Assembly (NCBI GenBank): GCA_022592435.1
Contig: JABYQS010000698.1
Span: forward strand, 1-15,224
Reading direction: 5' to 3'
Source: Cerioporus squamosus
Taxonomy: Eukaryota; Basidiomycota; Agaricomycetes; Polyporales; Polyporaceae
Length of the DNA stretch: 15,224 nucleotides
Position 1 is the stretch's first letter. Each line of letters begins with the position of its first letter. A program made the position numbers and the translations under genes. Below are positions 1 to 9,292 of this stretch, piece by piece. The notes beneath the pieces are model-generated. The model was not told where the DNA came from and searched no databases. It saw only the letters and a list, made by a program, of their open reading frames with translations.

Positions 1-166
1 TGCATAATCAGGATAGTCCTCGATAAGCAGTCCCGTTTCCCAGTCGTATATGTCCTTGTCCTTGTCACCATGATGTAGCCATTCTGTACAATACCTGGGA
101 TATGCTGTACCAATCCTGTTTGCCGTGTTTATGTACCTGTTGTTCACAAGGACGAATATACACGAT
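1..166 (-). other. weak open frame running off the left edge
   Basis: Read on the minus strand, one frame stays open from a TGA near 167 to the left edge (about 53 codons). It ends in an acidic, aromatic-rich stretch (EWLHHGDKDKDIYDWETG, then LLIEDYPDYA) and has CAG sites that could serve as splice acceptors. It could be an internal exon of a gene lying further left. An open frame of this length is not unusual by chance at this base composition and I recognise no family, so this is a marker rather than a gene call. Confidence 0.2.
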
Positions 167-167
167 C

Positions 168-591
168 ATGACCTTCATGGTAAATACTTGTCCCTGTCGG
201 TTCGGAGACAAGTCGGACGGAAGCATTAAAGAGGACGATGAACTTCAGCACCAGGAACTTGAGCGATTCGGTGACTACACTGAGCGCAATCGCGCTAACG
301 TACGGTCGTAGACTCAAAAATCGGAGTCGAAGGGAGGGAGTGCTATCTCCAGTGGCTCGCTCTTCCCTGCATCAATCCTCAAGCTGACTACCGGGGTCAA
401 CGTTCAACGTTCAACGATCAGCGATTGCCATAGTCGCAGGTCGCGCCAGTTCCATGTTCGAGGCTTGAGCCCTGAAGCTTGAAGCTCGAGGTCTCGACTG
501 ACTGCTGAATTAGCTTCCACCCGTACTTCTGGGGCGTCGGACCTCGGAGACGGAACATAAGGTAGCACTATGCTGTTATGAGCACTAGCAT
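168..591. other. stretch without a supported gene
   Basis: No coherent spliced frame was found on either strand. The stretch holds a small 7-bp tandem repeat at 396-416 and, around 460-495, several short purine/pyrimidine echoes (gcttgag, gaagctt, gaagctcgag) that form weak local inverted repeats. Nothing else stands out. Confidence 0.4.
396..416. repeat. three tandem copies of a 7-bp unit
   Basis: Three adjacent copies of (g/t)tcaacg: gtcaacg, ttcaacg, ttcaacg. It is a short simple repeat with no visible role. Confidence 0.6.
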
Positions 592-599
592 CAAACGGC
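592..599. repeat. target-site duplication, left copy
   Basis: caaacggc directly abuts the left inverted repeat and is repeated exactly at 1211-1218 against the right one. Confidence 0.85.
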
Positions 600-712
600 T
601 GGTCTCGTACCCAGACGGTCGGTTTGAAGCCGCACCCCACCACGCGCTTACCGACACGTCTGGGGCATTCGTACAGAGGACCCCCGCTGACAACAAGCGC
701 CCTTCAAGCGCC
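600..712. repeat. left terminal inverted repeat
   Basis: Pairs with 1097-1210 on the opposite strand. The outermost bases are tggtctcgtacc and the match stops at gcgcc. Just inside, short blocks (gtagataa) still correspond, so the repeat may fade out rather than end sharply. Confidence 0.85.
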
Positions 713-1096
713 GTAGATAAACCGCAATCTCATCTTATCTCTGACCATTTGGGGACGCCTTTCGGCTTCAGCTCGAACTCTCGCTCGAATGAGCAGCAAA
801 TGTCAGCTTTTTGGTTCGGAGGACGTCTAAAATATGTCATTGAGGCGGCTGCGAGAAAAAATTGAGCCCTCGAGAGGAGTAGGGACCTATATTGGCCTTC
901 TGCTCTACTCGAGGATCTCCAAAGGCATGCTCTTGCTGATATTGCATAAGTACCACCCAAATCTTTACGGAAAGATACAATGTGCATCCAGGACCTTTTT
1001 TCACCCCTCAACAGCCCAAATGGCTTGTCAATGGAGGTAGCGTGCAGGAGATGCATGTCGGTTAGATCTCGTCCAATCTTATCTACGAGATAATTG

Positions 1097-1210
1097 GGCG
1101 CTTGAAGGGCGCTTGTTGTCAGCGGGGGTCCTCTGTACGAAATGCCCCAGACGTGTCGGTAAGCGCGGTGGTGGGTGCGGCTTCAAACCGACCGTCTGGG
1201 TACGAGACCA
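1097..1210. repeat. right terminal inverted repeat
   Basis: Reverse complement of 600-712 with a few single-base indels, for example in the ccaccac and ggcattcg portions. Confidence 0.85.
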
Positions 1211-1218
1211 CAAACGGC
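1211..1218. repeat. target-site duplication, right copy
   Basis: caaacggc directly abuts the right inverted repeat and matches 592-599 base for base. Confidence 0.85.
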
Positions 1219-1803
1219 AACTCGTTACGAGCCGCTACGCCACGACGGTGAGCATTCTGCACAGAAAACTAATGACGCACCACTGCTGTTTGTCGAGTTT
1301 TCCGCGTGCGCGGGATGGCTATCTGGCTAGATCTCAGCAGCCAAGTCGGACCCGACGGATGCAGAATGATGCGAAAAATGCATAGATACGAGTGTCGCGG
1401 GAACGAGGCGAGTCGGTCCAGGAACTTCCAGGAACTTCGCCGCTTGACGACCGGAGCAGGGAGCTTGCACGGACTTCTTCTATTGATCGATAATTGGAAT
1501 ATGATGGTGTTGTGACGAAATTGCGGCTTGAGGCGAGACATGGACGTCGGTCGAGAGCGCAACCTGGGAGAGGAAGGACAGAAGAACATGTTCAGAGCAG
1601 GAATACAACAAATGGTGATCTATGGTACGAGATGAGCAGTGGAATGGTTAGATCCATGTCGAGGAAGCGAATTATAGTTTGTACATGTACACATGTAAAT
1701 GTCTGTTCTAGAGCATATCCAAGTGGGTCAGTAGAAGACGGTGTTGTAGTAAGCAGAGGATTCGAGGACGCAAGACGGGGGTAAAACGAGGTCCGAGGGT
1801 GGA
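1219..1803. other. 3' flank of the methyltransferase gene, no gene seen
   Basis: The frames here are short and mutually inconsistent. On the minus strand this stretch follows the methyltransferase stop and should contain its 3' UTR and poly(A) site. A 10-bp perfect palindrome (gtacatgtac, 1681-1690) lies in a locally AT-rich patch about 115 bases past the stop. No clear polyadenylation hexamer was identified. Confidence 0.4.
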
Positions 1804-4800
1804 TCATCCTTTTGCGCCGACAAGAACGCGGACAGCGCGACACGGCGGCTCGCGCTCGTTCTCCGCGCCAGCTTGGCGGCGCGCGATGAGGATGTCTTCG
1901 CGGAGCCGGAGCTCTTCCATCTCCTCCGCCTTGGACATCGGATCCCGCTGGGGGTAGTCCCACCCGAAGTGCACGAGCGAGCTCCAGAGGGACATGCGCA
2001 CATGCATGTCGCTGTTTCGCACATATCTCGATCAGCACATCGCACCCCATAAGCTTCACTGCGAACAAAACACGCACCTCTTGTACTGGTCCAGGAGCTG
2101 CACATACTTCGCGCGCATGCTCTCCATCGTGTCCTCGTGCACATAAAACCCGTACCTGTCCAGATCCACGTCGCTGCGCGGGCTCGTCACCAGGCTCTGC
2201 AGCTCCTCCCACATCGCCTCGCGGATCGCGAGCACGACGCCGAGGCTCCGGCGCAGGTGCAGGCACAGCGAGTGCACGTCAAAGATGAGCAGCGCGTCGA
2301 TCGGGAACATCTCGATCTGCGACCGCTCCCCGATGATGGTGCTCACCGCGGCGAGGTCCTGGATCGCCGCCGTGCGCTTCGAGAGCATCGACGACACCGA
2401 GTTCGAGCGCGTCGTGCGCACCTCGGTGCTCGTCCGCCGGGAGGAGACTGCGGCCCCCGTGCCGGTGACGTCGTTGCGGCGGGCGGGATCGGGGCACGGG
2501 CGGCACGTCTGTCTGGGGGTGGCCCGCGGACCCCGCAGACAGGCTGGACGAGGACCCGTTCGATGAAGACTTGACTGTGCCCACAGCACCTTCGGACTGC
2601 GAGCGCGTGAGGGGGCTGCTCGTTGCTGGGATAGACGTCGTCGGGCCGGTGGGCGAGCTCGAGGTGGACTGCCTGGCGCTCCTCGTGCTGCTCTTGGTGG
2701 ACTTCTTGCGCTTGACGGGCCCGCTGAAGGTCGCGAGGGACATCTCGTCCTGAGCTTCGGCGTCGTAGAGGTCATAGAGGGACTGCGAGTTGCGGGACGA
2801 CTGGGAGCTGCGCGGGGGCGGGCGCGGCTGGACTGGGGGGAGGGGAGGCATGGGAACAGTGAGTACGGGGGGCGAGATGACATGCTTGAAGTGCGTGGAG
2901 AAGTAAGCCGGGAGGGTCGCTGCGAGACAAACACGGCGACATGAGTATCCGCAGTAGCTCGGGGTCACGACCTGAAGAGTTCTCACAGCTTGGCCTGGTG
3001 TTGATGAATCGCCGGTCGAACACCTTGTTGAAGAGTATCTCCAGCAGCTCGTACTCGTGCGCGATGTCGGGACTGGGCGTGACTTGCGGATTTGAGAGGA
3101 CTTTGGAGCCGTCCTGCATGCTGATCGACGGCCAACGTGTCCGTGCGTGCAGAGGCTCCGTGAACCAGCGTGGCAGTATCGGGAAGATCGCATCTGGGGG
3201 AAGGTTTAGAGTTGTTGATGCAGCTGATTGCGATGCGCTGCATACCTTCTTCGATGATTTCGATCGTCGCACCGGGTTTCATCACACGGCGGACTTCCTA
3301 CAATGCAAGTCGTGAGAGTAAGTCCACGAGCGACAGCGCTTTGCCTCCGGTAGGACGTACTTCGAATACGGTTGTCCACTGTCGAGATGCAGGTCAGAAC
3401 GGAAAATCAGAAGTTGATGAAAGTAAGTACGTGCCTTGTTCTCCGGGATGCCCAAGGCGACTTCCGTGATTCGGACATGGTCAAACTCTTCATCCTCGAA
3501 CGGAAGTGGGCCGGTGAGACTCCAAGGATGTCAGTCGGAGGATGCGCATAGGGGGCATGTCACTCACATGTTGCCATACACCCACTCTATTCGTCTCGCC
3601 TCATCGGGATCGAGGATGCTCAAGGGTATCTGCACGTCGACCAGATCGAAACCAACCTAGGGAACCGGTGCGGGATGAAAACGCTGCTCGCATTGAGGGC
3701 ACTGCGAAGTACATACAAATGTTGAGTTCCTCCAGTACTTAGCGGACTGCGTGACCCAAAGACCTAGCTGGCAGGACATGAGTCAGTGATGAATTCTTCG
3801 TCGGCTTAGCGTGGAAAAGGACATGACGTGAGGCGCAGTATCGGTTAATACAAATCCGACGCCTCGGACGCTAGCCAGCCGCTAGCTGGAACGGGACCTG
3901 GCTAATACGGTATCCAGGGACCCCAGTGCAGCGTTCGCTTCCTGGATGGACCGTGGAGCTTGGGAAACACTAAGGGCATTGGCTGGCAGTGCATGCGGGG
4001 GCGTTCTCTACGAGAAAGACACCACACACAAGCGATGAAGTTCAGGTACCCCATGCAAGCGTCAGGGACGAGATGAAGTGATTGACATGCCATACACCTC
4101 AGAGTCAGACGCGATGATGCACGCCGTGCCTCCCACAGCAGATGCTGTGAAGATGACCTTGGCTATGCGGAGTTCGGCGAGCGAACTTGGTTCCGTCCGA
4201 TACCCACTAATGCCGGTTGAGCTTCGCCTACCACCACGCAAAATATGAGACGTGGCGCCTCTCCATAGTCGCGCACCGCCGTCTTGTGCGGCATGCGCCT
4301 GTGCCACTAGGGTGATAACTACCCGTGGTCGGCAGTCCCTCGTTCCCGGGACTTTTGTGCCGCAGGCAGCTAGCACCCTAATGACAAGGAGATCCCGTCC
4401 GCTCTGCGGATGTAGCTCTACACGTCCATGAGAATGGAGCGGCCTGGCTCGAACTCATGACACACTGTCCGAGGTTCGGGCGCTTCTGGGACGGAGGTGG
4501 TTTACGACGCGGGAAACGGAGGCTTCGGCGGCCCAATCAGTGATCGCGCTCCGGAGAAGCAGCACGCAGAAGCGAGTCGGGGACACGGCACGCAGATTCA
4601 ATGCTACGACCGGAGGAAGAGCGAGCGTAGGGATGAAAAATAGGGAAGGAGACCTGGAATTGCGCGCATGCCAGAAGGAGATAACTGAATAAAAGTGCTC
4701 ACCCCAGTGCCGATGTCCAAACAGCGGGCGGGCTCCTTGCCCTTGTGGTCGACGAGGGACACGACGCCCTTGTAAGCGGATGTAAGGGCAGTGTCCATCA

Positions 4801-5048
4801 TCTCCCTGGATCGACCGGTCAGACCGACGCGTAGCCAGACGTTATGTTACTCACAACTCAAGGGTGCCCTTGTCGTAGGAAAGCGGCCATGGTGCCTTGG
4901 CTGGTTCGTATGCGTGGACCTTGGAGCCATGGCGGTTCACAAACTGGCGACCGCGCGGGCCATAGTGGGACTTGCGGCTCGATTCTGCGCAGGAGAAGGA
5001 GTCTGTTTCTGCGGACGAGAGGGAACGACGGGGATAGTCTGAGGTCAT
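1804..5048 (-). CDS. SAM-dependent methyltransferase (Methyltransf_25-like), ten exons
   Basis: Manual splice model on the minus strand: 5048-4855, 4805-4703, 3767-3717, 3656-3568, 3519-3435, 3378-3361, 3297-3246, 3193-2987, 2919-2078, 2011-1804. Phases agree at every junction. The product is a class I methyltransferase: motif I CLDIGTGLGLW (about residues 93-103), the next strand with its acidic residue VGFDLVDVQ (117-125), motif IV FDHVRI (158-163), and VMKPGATIEIIEED (184-198). A conserved tail follows a long Pro/Ser-rich linker and includes FGWDYPQRDP and CRAVRVLVG just before the stop. Fungal relatives share the lead-in PLSYDKGTLELE. Exon 9 needs two extra bases to stay in frame, near the C run at about 2497 and the G run at about 2457; with those the protein is about 616 aa. 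The methylated substrate is unknown. The start ATG at 5048 is the first in an open frame behind a TATA-like site. The family is sure; exact junctions at the GC donor (3434) and the weak acceptor at 3520 are less so. Confidence 0.85.
3361..3378 (-). other. 18-nt microexon of the methyltransferase gene
   Basis: Encodes WTTVFE between a 56-nt GC-AG intron (3379-3434, donor AAG|GCACGT) and a 63-nt GT-AG intron (3298-3360). The peptide joins IPENK to EVRRVMKPG, which is the usual order in this methyltransferase family. Confidence 0.75.
3768..4702 (-). other. 935-nt intron of the methyltransferase gene
   Basis: The donor GTGAGC follows LDIGTG, and the acceptor TGCCAG, with CTGAC 15 bases upstream, precedes LGLWV. 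Both sides are phase 0 and together rebuild motif I. It is more than ten times longer than the other introns of the gene (48-67 nt), so an insertion inside an originally short intron is likely. No terminal inverted repeats were found. An 8-bp direct repeat tcagtgat (3783-3790 and 4537-4544) could be a target duplication. On the plus strand, 4039-4245 is open for 69 codons with a protein-like composition but no recognised domain. Confidence 0.75.
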
Positions 5049-5107
5049 GAGGAGAGGACTGGCAGAGGCAAGGCGGGGAAGCTGGCGTGCGGTGGGGAGG
5101 GCATTGG

Positions 5108-5114
5108 TATATAT
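5108..5114 (-). promoter_or_regulatory. TATA-like element in the divergent promoter
   Basis: tatatat lies about 60 bases upstream of the methyltransferase ATG (minus strand) and about 270 upstream of the hel2 ATG (plus strand). The spacing suits the methyltransferase better. The whole shared upstream region is only 331 bp (5049-5379). The hel2 side is pyrimidine-rich and TATA-less close to its ATG, which is common for housekeeping fungal genes. Confidence 0.45.
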
Positions 5115-5379
5115 GCAAGGGATGAGGGCATGAGGGCAGCCGGCCGCATATCTTATTTGTTTTCTGATTTGCTTGTATCTCGATCCTATGATGCGGGGTC
5201 GCTCGTCCTCCCAACGCCGTGGGCCGTGGCCCTCTGCTATCCTCCCATCACATCTCGCGGAAGCTTTTCTGCCCTTGCCTTTCTGGGAGAGCCGAGCGCC
5301 CGAGTCCGGCAGTCATCCTCCTGCCCGCCGCGCTGCCTTTCCTCCTTCCTCCATCGACCCCGCCCATCGCTAGTCTACC

Positions 5380-8300
5380 ATGTCTACTGCTACCACAACA
5401 ACACAAACTCGCGGCCACAATGCCCGTGGTCGCGGAGGACAGCGAGGACGGCGCGGTCGGGGAGGCCAGAAGAACGGTGCACCGCGCGATCCAGCACAGA
5501 TCTCCAAGCCCGACACCGTCCCTGCTGCTCAATCTGAGGCTCAGATCGACCAGCTCGCACCCTTGCAAGACGTCAAGAACGGTACCGACGCCGACGCCGA
5601 GCCTGCTGACGAGGGCACCGTCTGCTGGATCTGCGCGGAGCCCGTCAAGTACTGGTCCGTCTCCGAGTGCAACCATAGGACGTGCCATGTCTGTGCCTTG
5701 CGCTTGCGCGCCCTCTACAAGAAGCTAGAGTGCACGTTCTGCAAGGTGCGTGTCGCGCTTGAGATACGGGCAGATTGCGCGCCCTAATCGCGCTAACCCC
5801 AGGAACCTCAACCGTCTGTCATCTTCACCACGTCTCCCGAGGCCCCATGGTCGTCCTACACCCCAGACGCCATCCCATACAAGGATGCCAAGCTCGCCAT
5901 TTCGTTCGAAACCCAGGAGATGATGGAGGAGACGCTCATCCTCCTCCGCTTCAACTGTCCCGACCCCCAGTGCGACTTCATCGGGAACGGATGGAGCGAC
6001 CTCAAGCTGCACACTCGTGCGACGCACGGAAAGCTCATGTGGTGAGTTTATCTCGAAATCTCCCCCGACGAAGAGGAATTTCCCTATCAGAGAACGTCCG
6101 AGCGACTGGGAGAATGTCCAGGCGCAAGTTGTCACCCGTCGCGACTCGTACCGCCATACCCTCTGCCTTCGTGCGTTGACCGCGGCCGCCATGGCTCGAT
6201 GCTGTCTCATTTAGCCAGCTTGGGCGCCTCGACAGTGTCGCCTGCCCACGCTCACCGTGCTGCACCACCACGATGTGGTTTTACACGTTGGACGCCCTTG
6301 GCTGTATGTGTGCATACGAGTCGACCTGCAGCTTACACCCAGTCGGCACGTATGAGCTGCTGGCCAACTTGATACGGGGTACCTACCACCCCCACACATC
6401 CTTTCCCTGGATGATCTTGTCGTATGTAGCGAGGCGCGAGAGTTGGTGCACGTCCGGAAGGATGCACCGAGCATGGCGTCACAGGCTGCGACAGAAGGTT
6501 ACGTTGCCCGTGATAAGGCAGGAGGTGGTAAACTGCCCGTCGGATAGACCCACTTGTGGACCTGACTTTCTGACATATCGGCACCATCAGCGATCTATGC
6601 ATACGCTTCAAGAAGGTCTTCGCGCACGAGCACGCCCTCTACGACCCCAACGTCCTTCCCATCCACCTGCCGTCCATGGCTCGAGGCCACAGACGCGACC
6701 ACAGCAAGCAAGCACAACAGATCGAAGGCGGCATTCATCCCCTGTGCGAGTTCTGCCGCGAATGCTTCTTCAGCGACGACGAGCTCTACGCGCACATGCG
6801 AGAGAGGCACGAGGAGTGCTTCATCTGTAAGCGAAATGAGGTCAAGGACCAATAGTGAGTCTCCCGTCGCCTCGCAGCTTCCTGTCGCTCATGGTTTATA
6901 CTTTCCGGCTATCTCCGATCCCTCACGCAGCTTCCGCAATTATGAAGCCCTGGTGCGTATCAAACACCCCAAATTACCACCAAATTTGACAGTCTGATCC
7001 GTTACGGCTACGCCCACAGGAGGAGCACTTCATGCACGCCCACTTCCCGTGCAGACGCGCCGAATGTCTCGCGCGCAAGTTCGTCGTCTTCGGCTCCGCG
7101 ATCGACCTCAAGGCGCACCAGGTCGAGGAGCACGGCGCCGAGATGTCCGCCCGCGACAAACGCGACGCACGCCGCGTCCCGGCCGAGTTCGAGTTCGAAG
7201 ACGTCGGCGGCGGCGCAGGCAGGCGCGGACGGCGTGACAGAGGGGACCGCGAGCGCGAACGCGAGCCGCCTCCGCACGTCGCCGTCGGCCCTCCTGGGTC
7301 TGCGCCGCGCCCCCCGGCCGCAGGGGCGCGGCGGAGAGAGGCGTTTGGGGGCAGCCTAACGGCCGACGGCGGGGCGTCGAGCCAGCAGGTGGCGAGTCGC
7401 CGACAGTCTCCGAGCCCTGAGCTTGCGGACGCGGACCCTCGTTTATCGGCGTTAGTGGTACGCTTAACGAGCCTTGCGCCGAACCCGACGCACGCCGTTC
7501 CCGCAGTCAAGGCTGCGATTCGCTCGTACCGGGGAAACGAGTCTGCGGCGCGCGACCTCATCTCGACGGTGTGGAGCATCCTCGACCGAAACTTGGACGG
7601 CACCGCGAGCATCATCAATGCGCTCATTGATGTCGTCGACGAGGAGGACAAGAAGCGGGACCTCCTTGCCGCGTGGAACGGGTTCAAGATCGAGGTACGT
7701 CGACACTCAGGGCTGCCGTGCCACGAGGGGAGCTAACGTCCATTGGCATCTCATCCGTAGCAACGGAACCAATTCCCTGAACTCGTCCCGACCACCACCG
7801 GCTCGGAGTGGGCGGGGATCACGAGCGGACGCGTCCTCAATGCGAAGCACTCGACCGCGACCCGCACGTCGTCTCAGTCGTCCCGCCAGCTGTGGGACCG
7901 TGTCGCTCGTGCGGCTGCCTCGACGTCCAACCAGCCATCCACGTCTTCCGCCCCAGCACCGCGCGCAGCCGCAGGGGCGAGCGCATTCCCTCCATTGCAC
8001 TCGTCCGGCAGCTCAGGGCCCGCCAACTCGACGCCCTTCCGCCAGCCTCAACGCCTTACGCCCTGGGCTTCAGCCTCCGCTGCAGCCGCTCCACCTGCTG
8101 CCCCCGCGGTGCGCACGCCGGTCTCCGTACCCGGCCCTGGCGCAAGGAGCAAACCTGCGCCCGCTGCGTTCTCCAAGTCGGCCTTCCCGGAGCTGCCGTC
8201 AAGCAATGCTCAGCGGGTGCCCAAGGCCGCGGTCGGTGGTAACCAGTCGTTGCGGAAGATCCTTGGGGAGTCTGCACCCGCGCAGCCGGCGTGGCAGAAG

Positions 8301-8453
8301 AACGGGGACGGTTCTGGGCCGTCTACGCCTGGCGAAGGGTCTGCGCAGCAACAAGGTGATGGCGAGGTTGCTGGGGGACAGGGTACGACTGGGAAGAAGG
8401 GGAAGGGGAAGCAGAAGCAGACTCTCTTCACGCTTGGATCGTTCCCTACCTGA
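5380..8453 (+). CDS. hel2: E3 ubiquitin-protein ligase Hel2 / ZNF598
   Basis: Exons 5380-5745, 5803-6041, 6591-6854, 6931-6952, 7020-7694 and 7761-8453 splice in phase to 752 aa. Hel2/ZNF598 recognises collided ribosomes in the cytosol and ubiquitinates small-subunit proteins to start ribosome-associated quality control. Visible features: a basic RGG-type N terminus (11-30); a RING finger with C82, C85, C97, H99, C102, C105, C118 and C121; then the family's series of zinc fingers, C174/C179/H192/H197, CDLC at 202-205, CEFC at 254-257 with H270/H275, CFIC at 278-281, and C308/C313 with H330/H335. A charged, low-complexity segment follows, then the conserved C-terminal module (about 436-525, with ARDLISTVWSILDRNLD) and the terminal KQKQTLFTLGSFPT motif. 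No repair of the frame is needed. Oddities are a 549-nt second intron that splits the codon of C202 and a 22-nt fourth exon. It runs divergently from the methyltransferase and convergently with mL54. Confidence 0.95.
6042..6590 (+). other. 549-nt intron of hel2
   Basis: Donor GTGAGT after KLM and acceptor CCATCAG before DLCIRF, with CTGAC-type branch sites close to the acceptor. The other hel2 introns are 57, 76, 67 and 66 nt. I looked for terminal inverted repeats, target duplications and tRNA-like structure inside and saw none. A cryptic extra exon is possible, but the protein is continuous across the junction as modelled. Confidence 0.8.
6931..6952 (+). other. 22-nt microexon of hel2
   Basis: Completes the Tyr codon begun at 6853-6854 and encodes FRNYEAL, linking KDQ to EEHFMHAHF. 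This gives the expected family order, with flanking introns of 76 and 67 nt. Confidence 0.85.
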
Positions 8454-8828
8454 GACCCATAGGATCCCTGTAGTCCTTCTCCCGCCATGTTGATTGGACA
8501 CGTTGTCTGCTCGGCCTATTGTATGTAACAATCGCAGAATACTCCGTAACAACTTTCGCTCGCGAGCATCTTCCTGTGTGACGTTACGATTGCTCACGAC
8601 GGTGTGCATGAACTCTGGAAGCGCCATGCAGGAGAGGGACCGCGAGACAGATTAGGCATTAGCAGCAGAGAATACATGTACGTAGCTGGCCACGATCTCT
8701 CAGCAAACCGCACGCATGTCCGTAAACCACTGCACCACTCACCAGTCAGTCGTCCGCCAACCCAGAACCCAGGACCCGCAACCCCAGCAAGGCAAAGCAC
8801 ACTCCCCCCTGCCCGTACGCCCGGCCGC
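8454..8828. other. convergent intergenic region
   Basis: 375 bp between the hel2 stop (plus) and the mL54 stop (minus), so it holds both 3' UTRs. The T-rich stretch around 8490-8560 with tattgtatgtaacaa may mark the hel2 poly(A) region. No other gene is seen. Confidence 0.5.
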
Positions 8829-9292
8829 TCACTGAGTCTTCATGAAGTTCTGGTCCCGTATCCGCTGCCTGTTCGCCTTCCGCAACCGCACCTTCTCCGC
8901 CTTGCCCCCCGGTCCGTCGTCGGGGAGCTCCTTCGGCTTGAGCAGCGTCCAGAGCCACGGCGGGTACTGGTCGTCCGCCATCGCGACGACCTCCTGCTGG
9001 CCCTTGAGGTACGCGACGCCCTGCAGGACCATGTTTTCCGGGCACGACGAGAGCAGCCGCGCTCCAGCTGCATTTCCGAGAAAGAAGGTGTCAGACACTC
9101 GAGGCGGACGCGGACGAAACGATGTGCGATGGGCAGCTTACAGTCGGCGGGGTTTGGTTTTGGGGAGGAGGACGCTGAGGAGTCTGGCGTCGCTGGCGCC
9201 GCTGCTGGCGCGCTTTGGCTAGCGAGGCATCGTCGGGGTGCCCAGAACGCGTTGAGACGGGCTTGTCGTCGGAGGGCTTGGACGAAAGACAT
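8829..9292 (-). CDS. MRPL37: mitochondrial large ribosomal subunit protein mL54
   Basis: Two exons, 9292-9142 and 9067-8829, with a 74-nt intron (GTAAGC...TGCAG), give 129 aa. mL54 is a small peripheral protein of the mitochondrial large ribosomal subunit. The family signature is clear: SSCPENMVLQGVAYLKGQ (from about residue 56), then YPPWLWTLLKP and the basic C terminus with PGGKAEKVRLR and NFMKTQ. The first 45 or so residues (MSFVQALRRQARLNAFWAPR onward) are rich in Arg, Ser and Ala with no acidic residues at the start, as expected for a mitochondrial import presequence. The frame is open further upstream to 9394, but the ATG at 9292 gives the typical length and a proper presequence. It lies 242 bp downstream of the next minus-strand gene's stop. 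Confidence 0.93.

Larger units (their letters stand above)
600..1210. mobile_element. MITE-like non-autonomous DNA transposon with long terminal inverted repeats
   Basis: The two ends are near-perfect inverted repeats: 600-712 reads outward-in as tggtctcgtacccagacggt and onward, and 1097-1210 is its reverse complement with only a few one-base differences (about 113 bp, roughly 97 percent by eye). Immediately outside, at 592-599 and 1211-1218, the same 8 bases caaacggc occur in direct orientation, a target-site duplication. The 611-bp element has a 384-bp core with no transposase-like frame, so it could only move using a transposase supplied elsewhere. An 8-bp duplication is used by hAT, P and Merlin-type elements; this target does not fit the usual hAT consensus (T at position 2, A at position 7), so I leave the superfamily open. 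The near identity of the two arms suggests a fairly recent insertion. Confidence 0.88.

Noticed and set aside
102..311. 69-codon plus-strand open frame near the left edge
   Set aside because: Cys-rich and irregular at its start, no splice or family support, and it overlaps a more protein-like minus frame.
1592..2266. Long minus-strand frame of 224 codons through the methyltransferase 3' end
   Set aside because: Arg/Ala/Pro-rich shadow in the wrong phase of exons 9 and 10; the correct phase gives conserved methyltransferase sequence.
4430..4500. tRNA-like B-box sequence (GTTCGAGCC on the minus strand) inside the large methyltransferase intron
   Set aside because: The flanking bases cannot form a T-arm stem and no A-box or acceptor stem is present.
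7474..8493. 339-codon plus-strand frame, the longest open frame in the window
   Set aside because: It runs across a spliced hel2 intron in the wrong phase and is an Arg/Ser-rich shadow of GC-rich hel2 exons.
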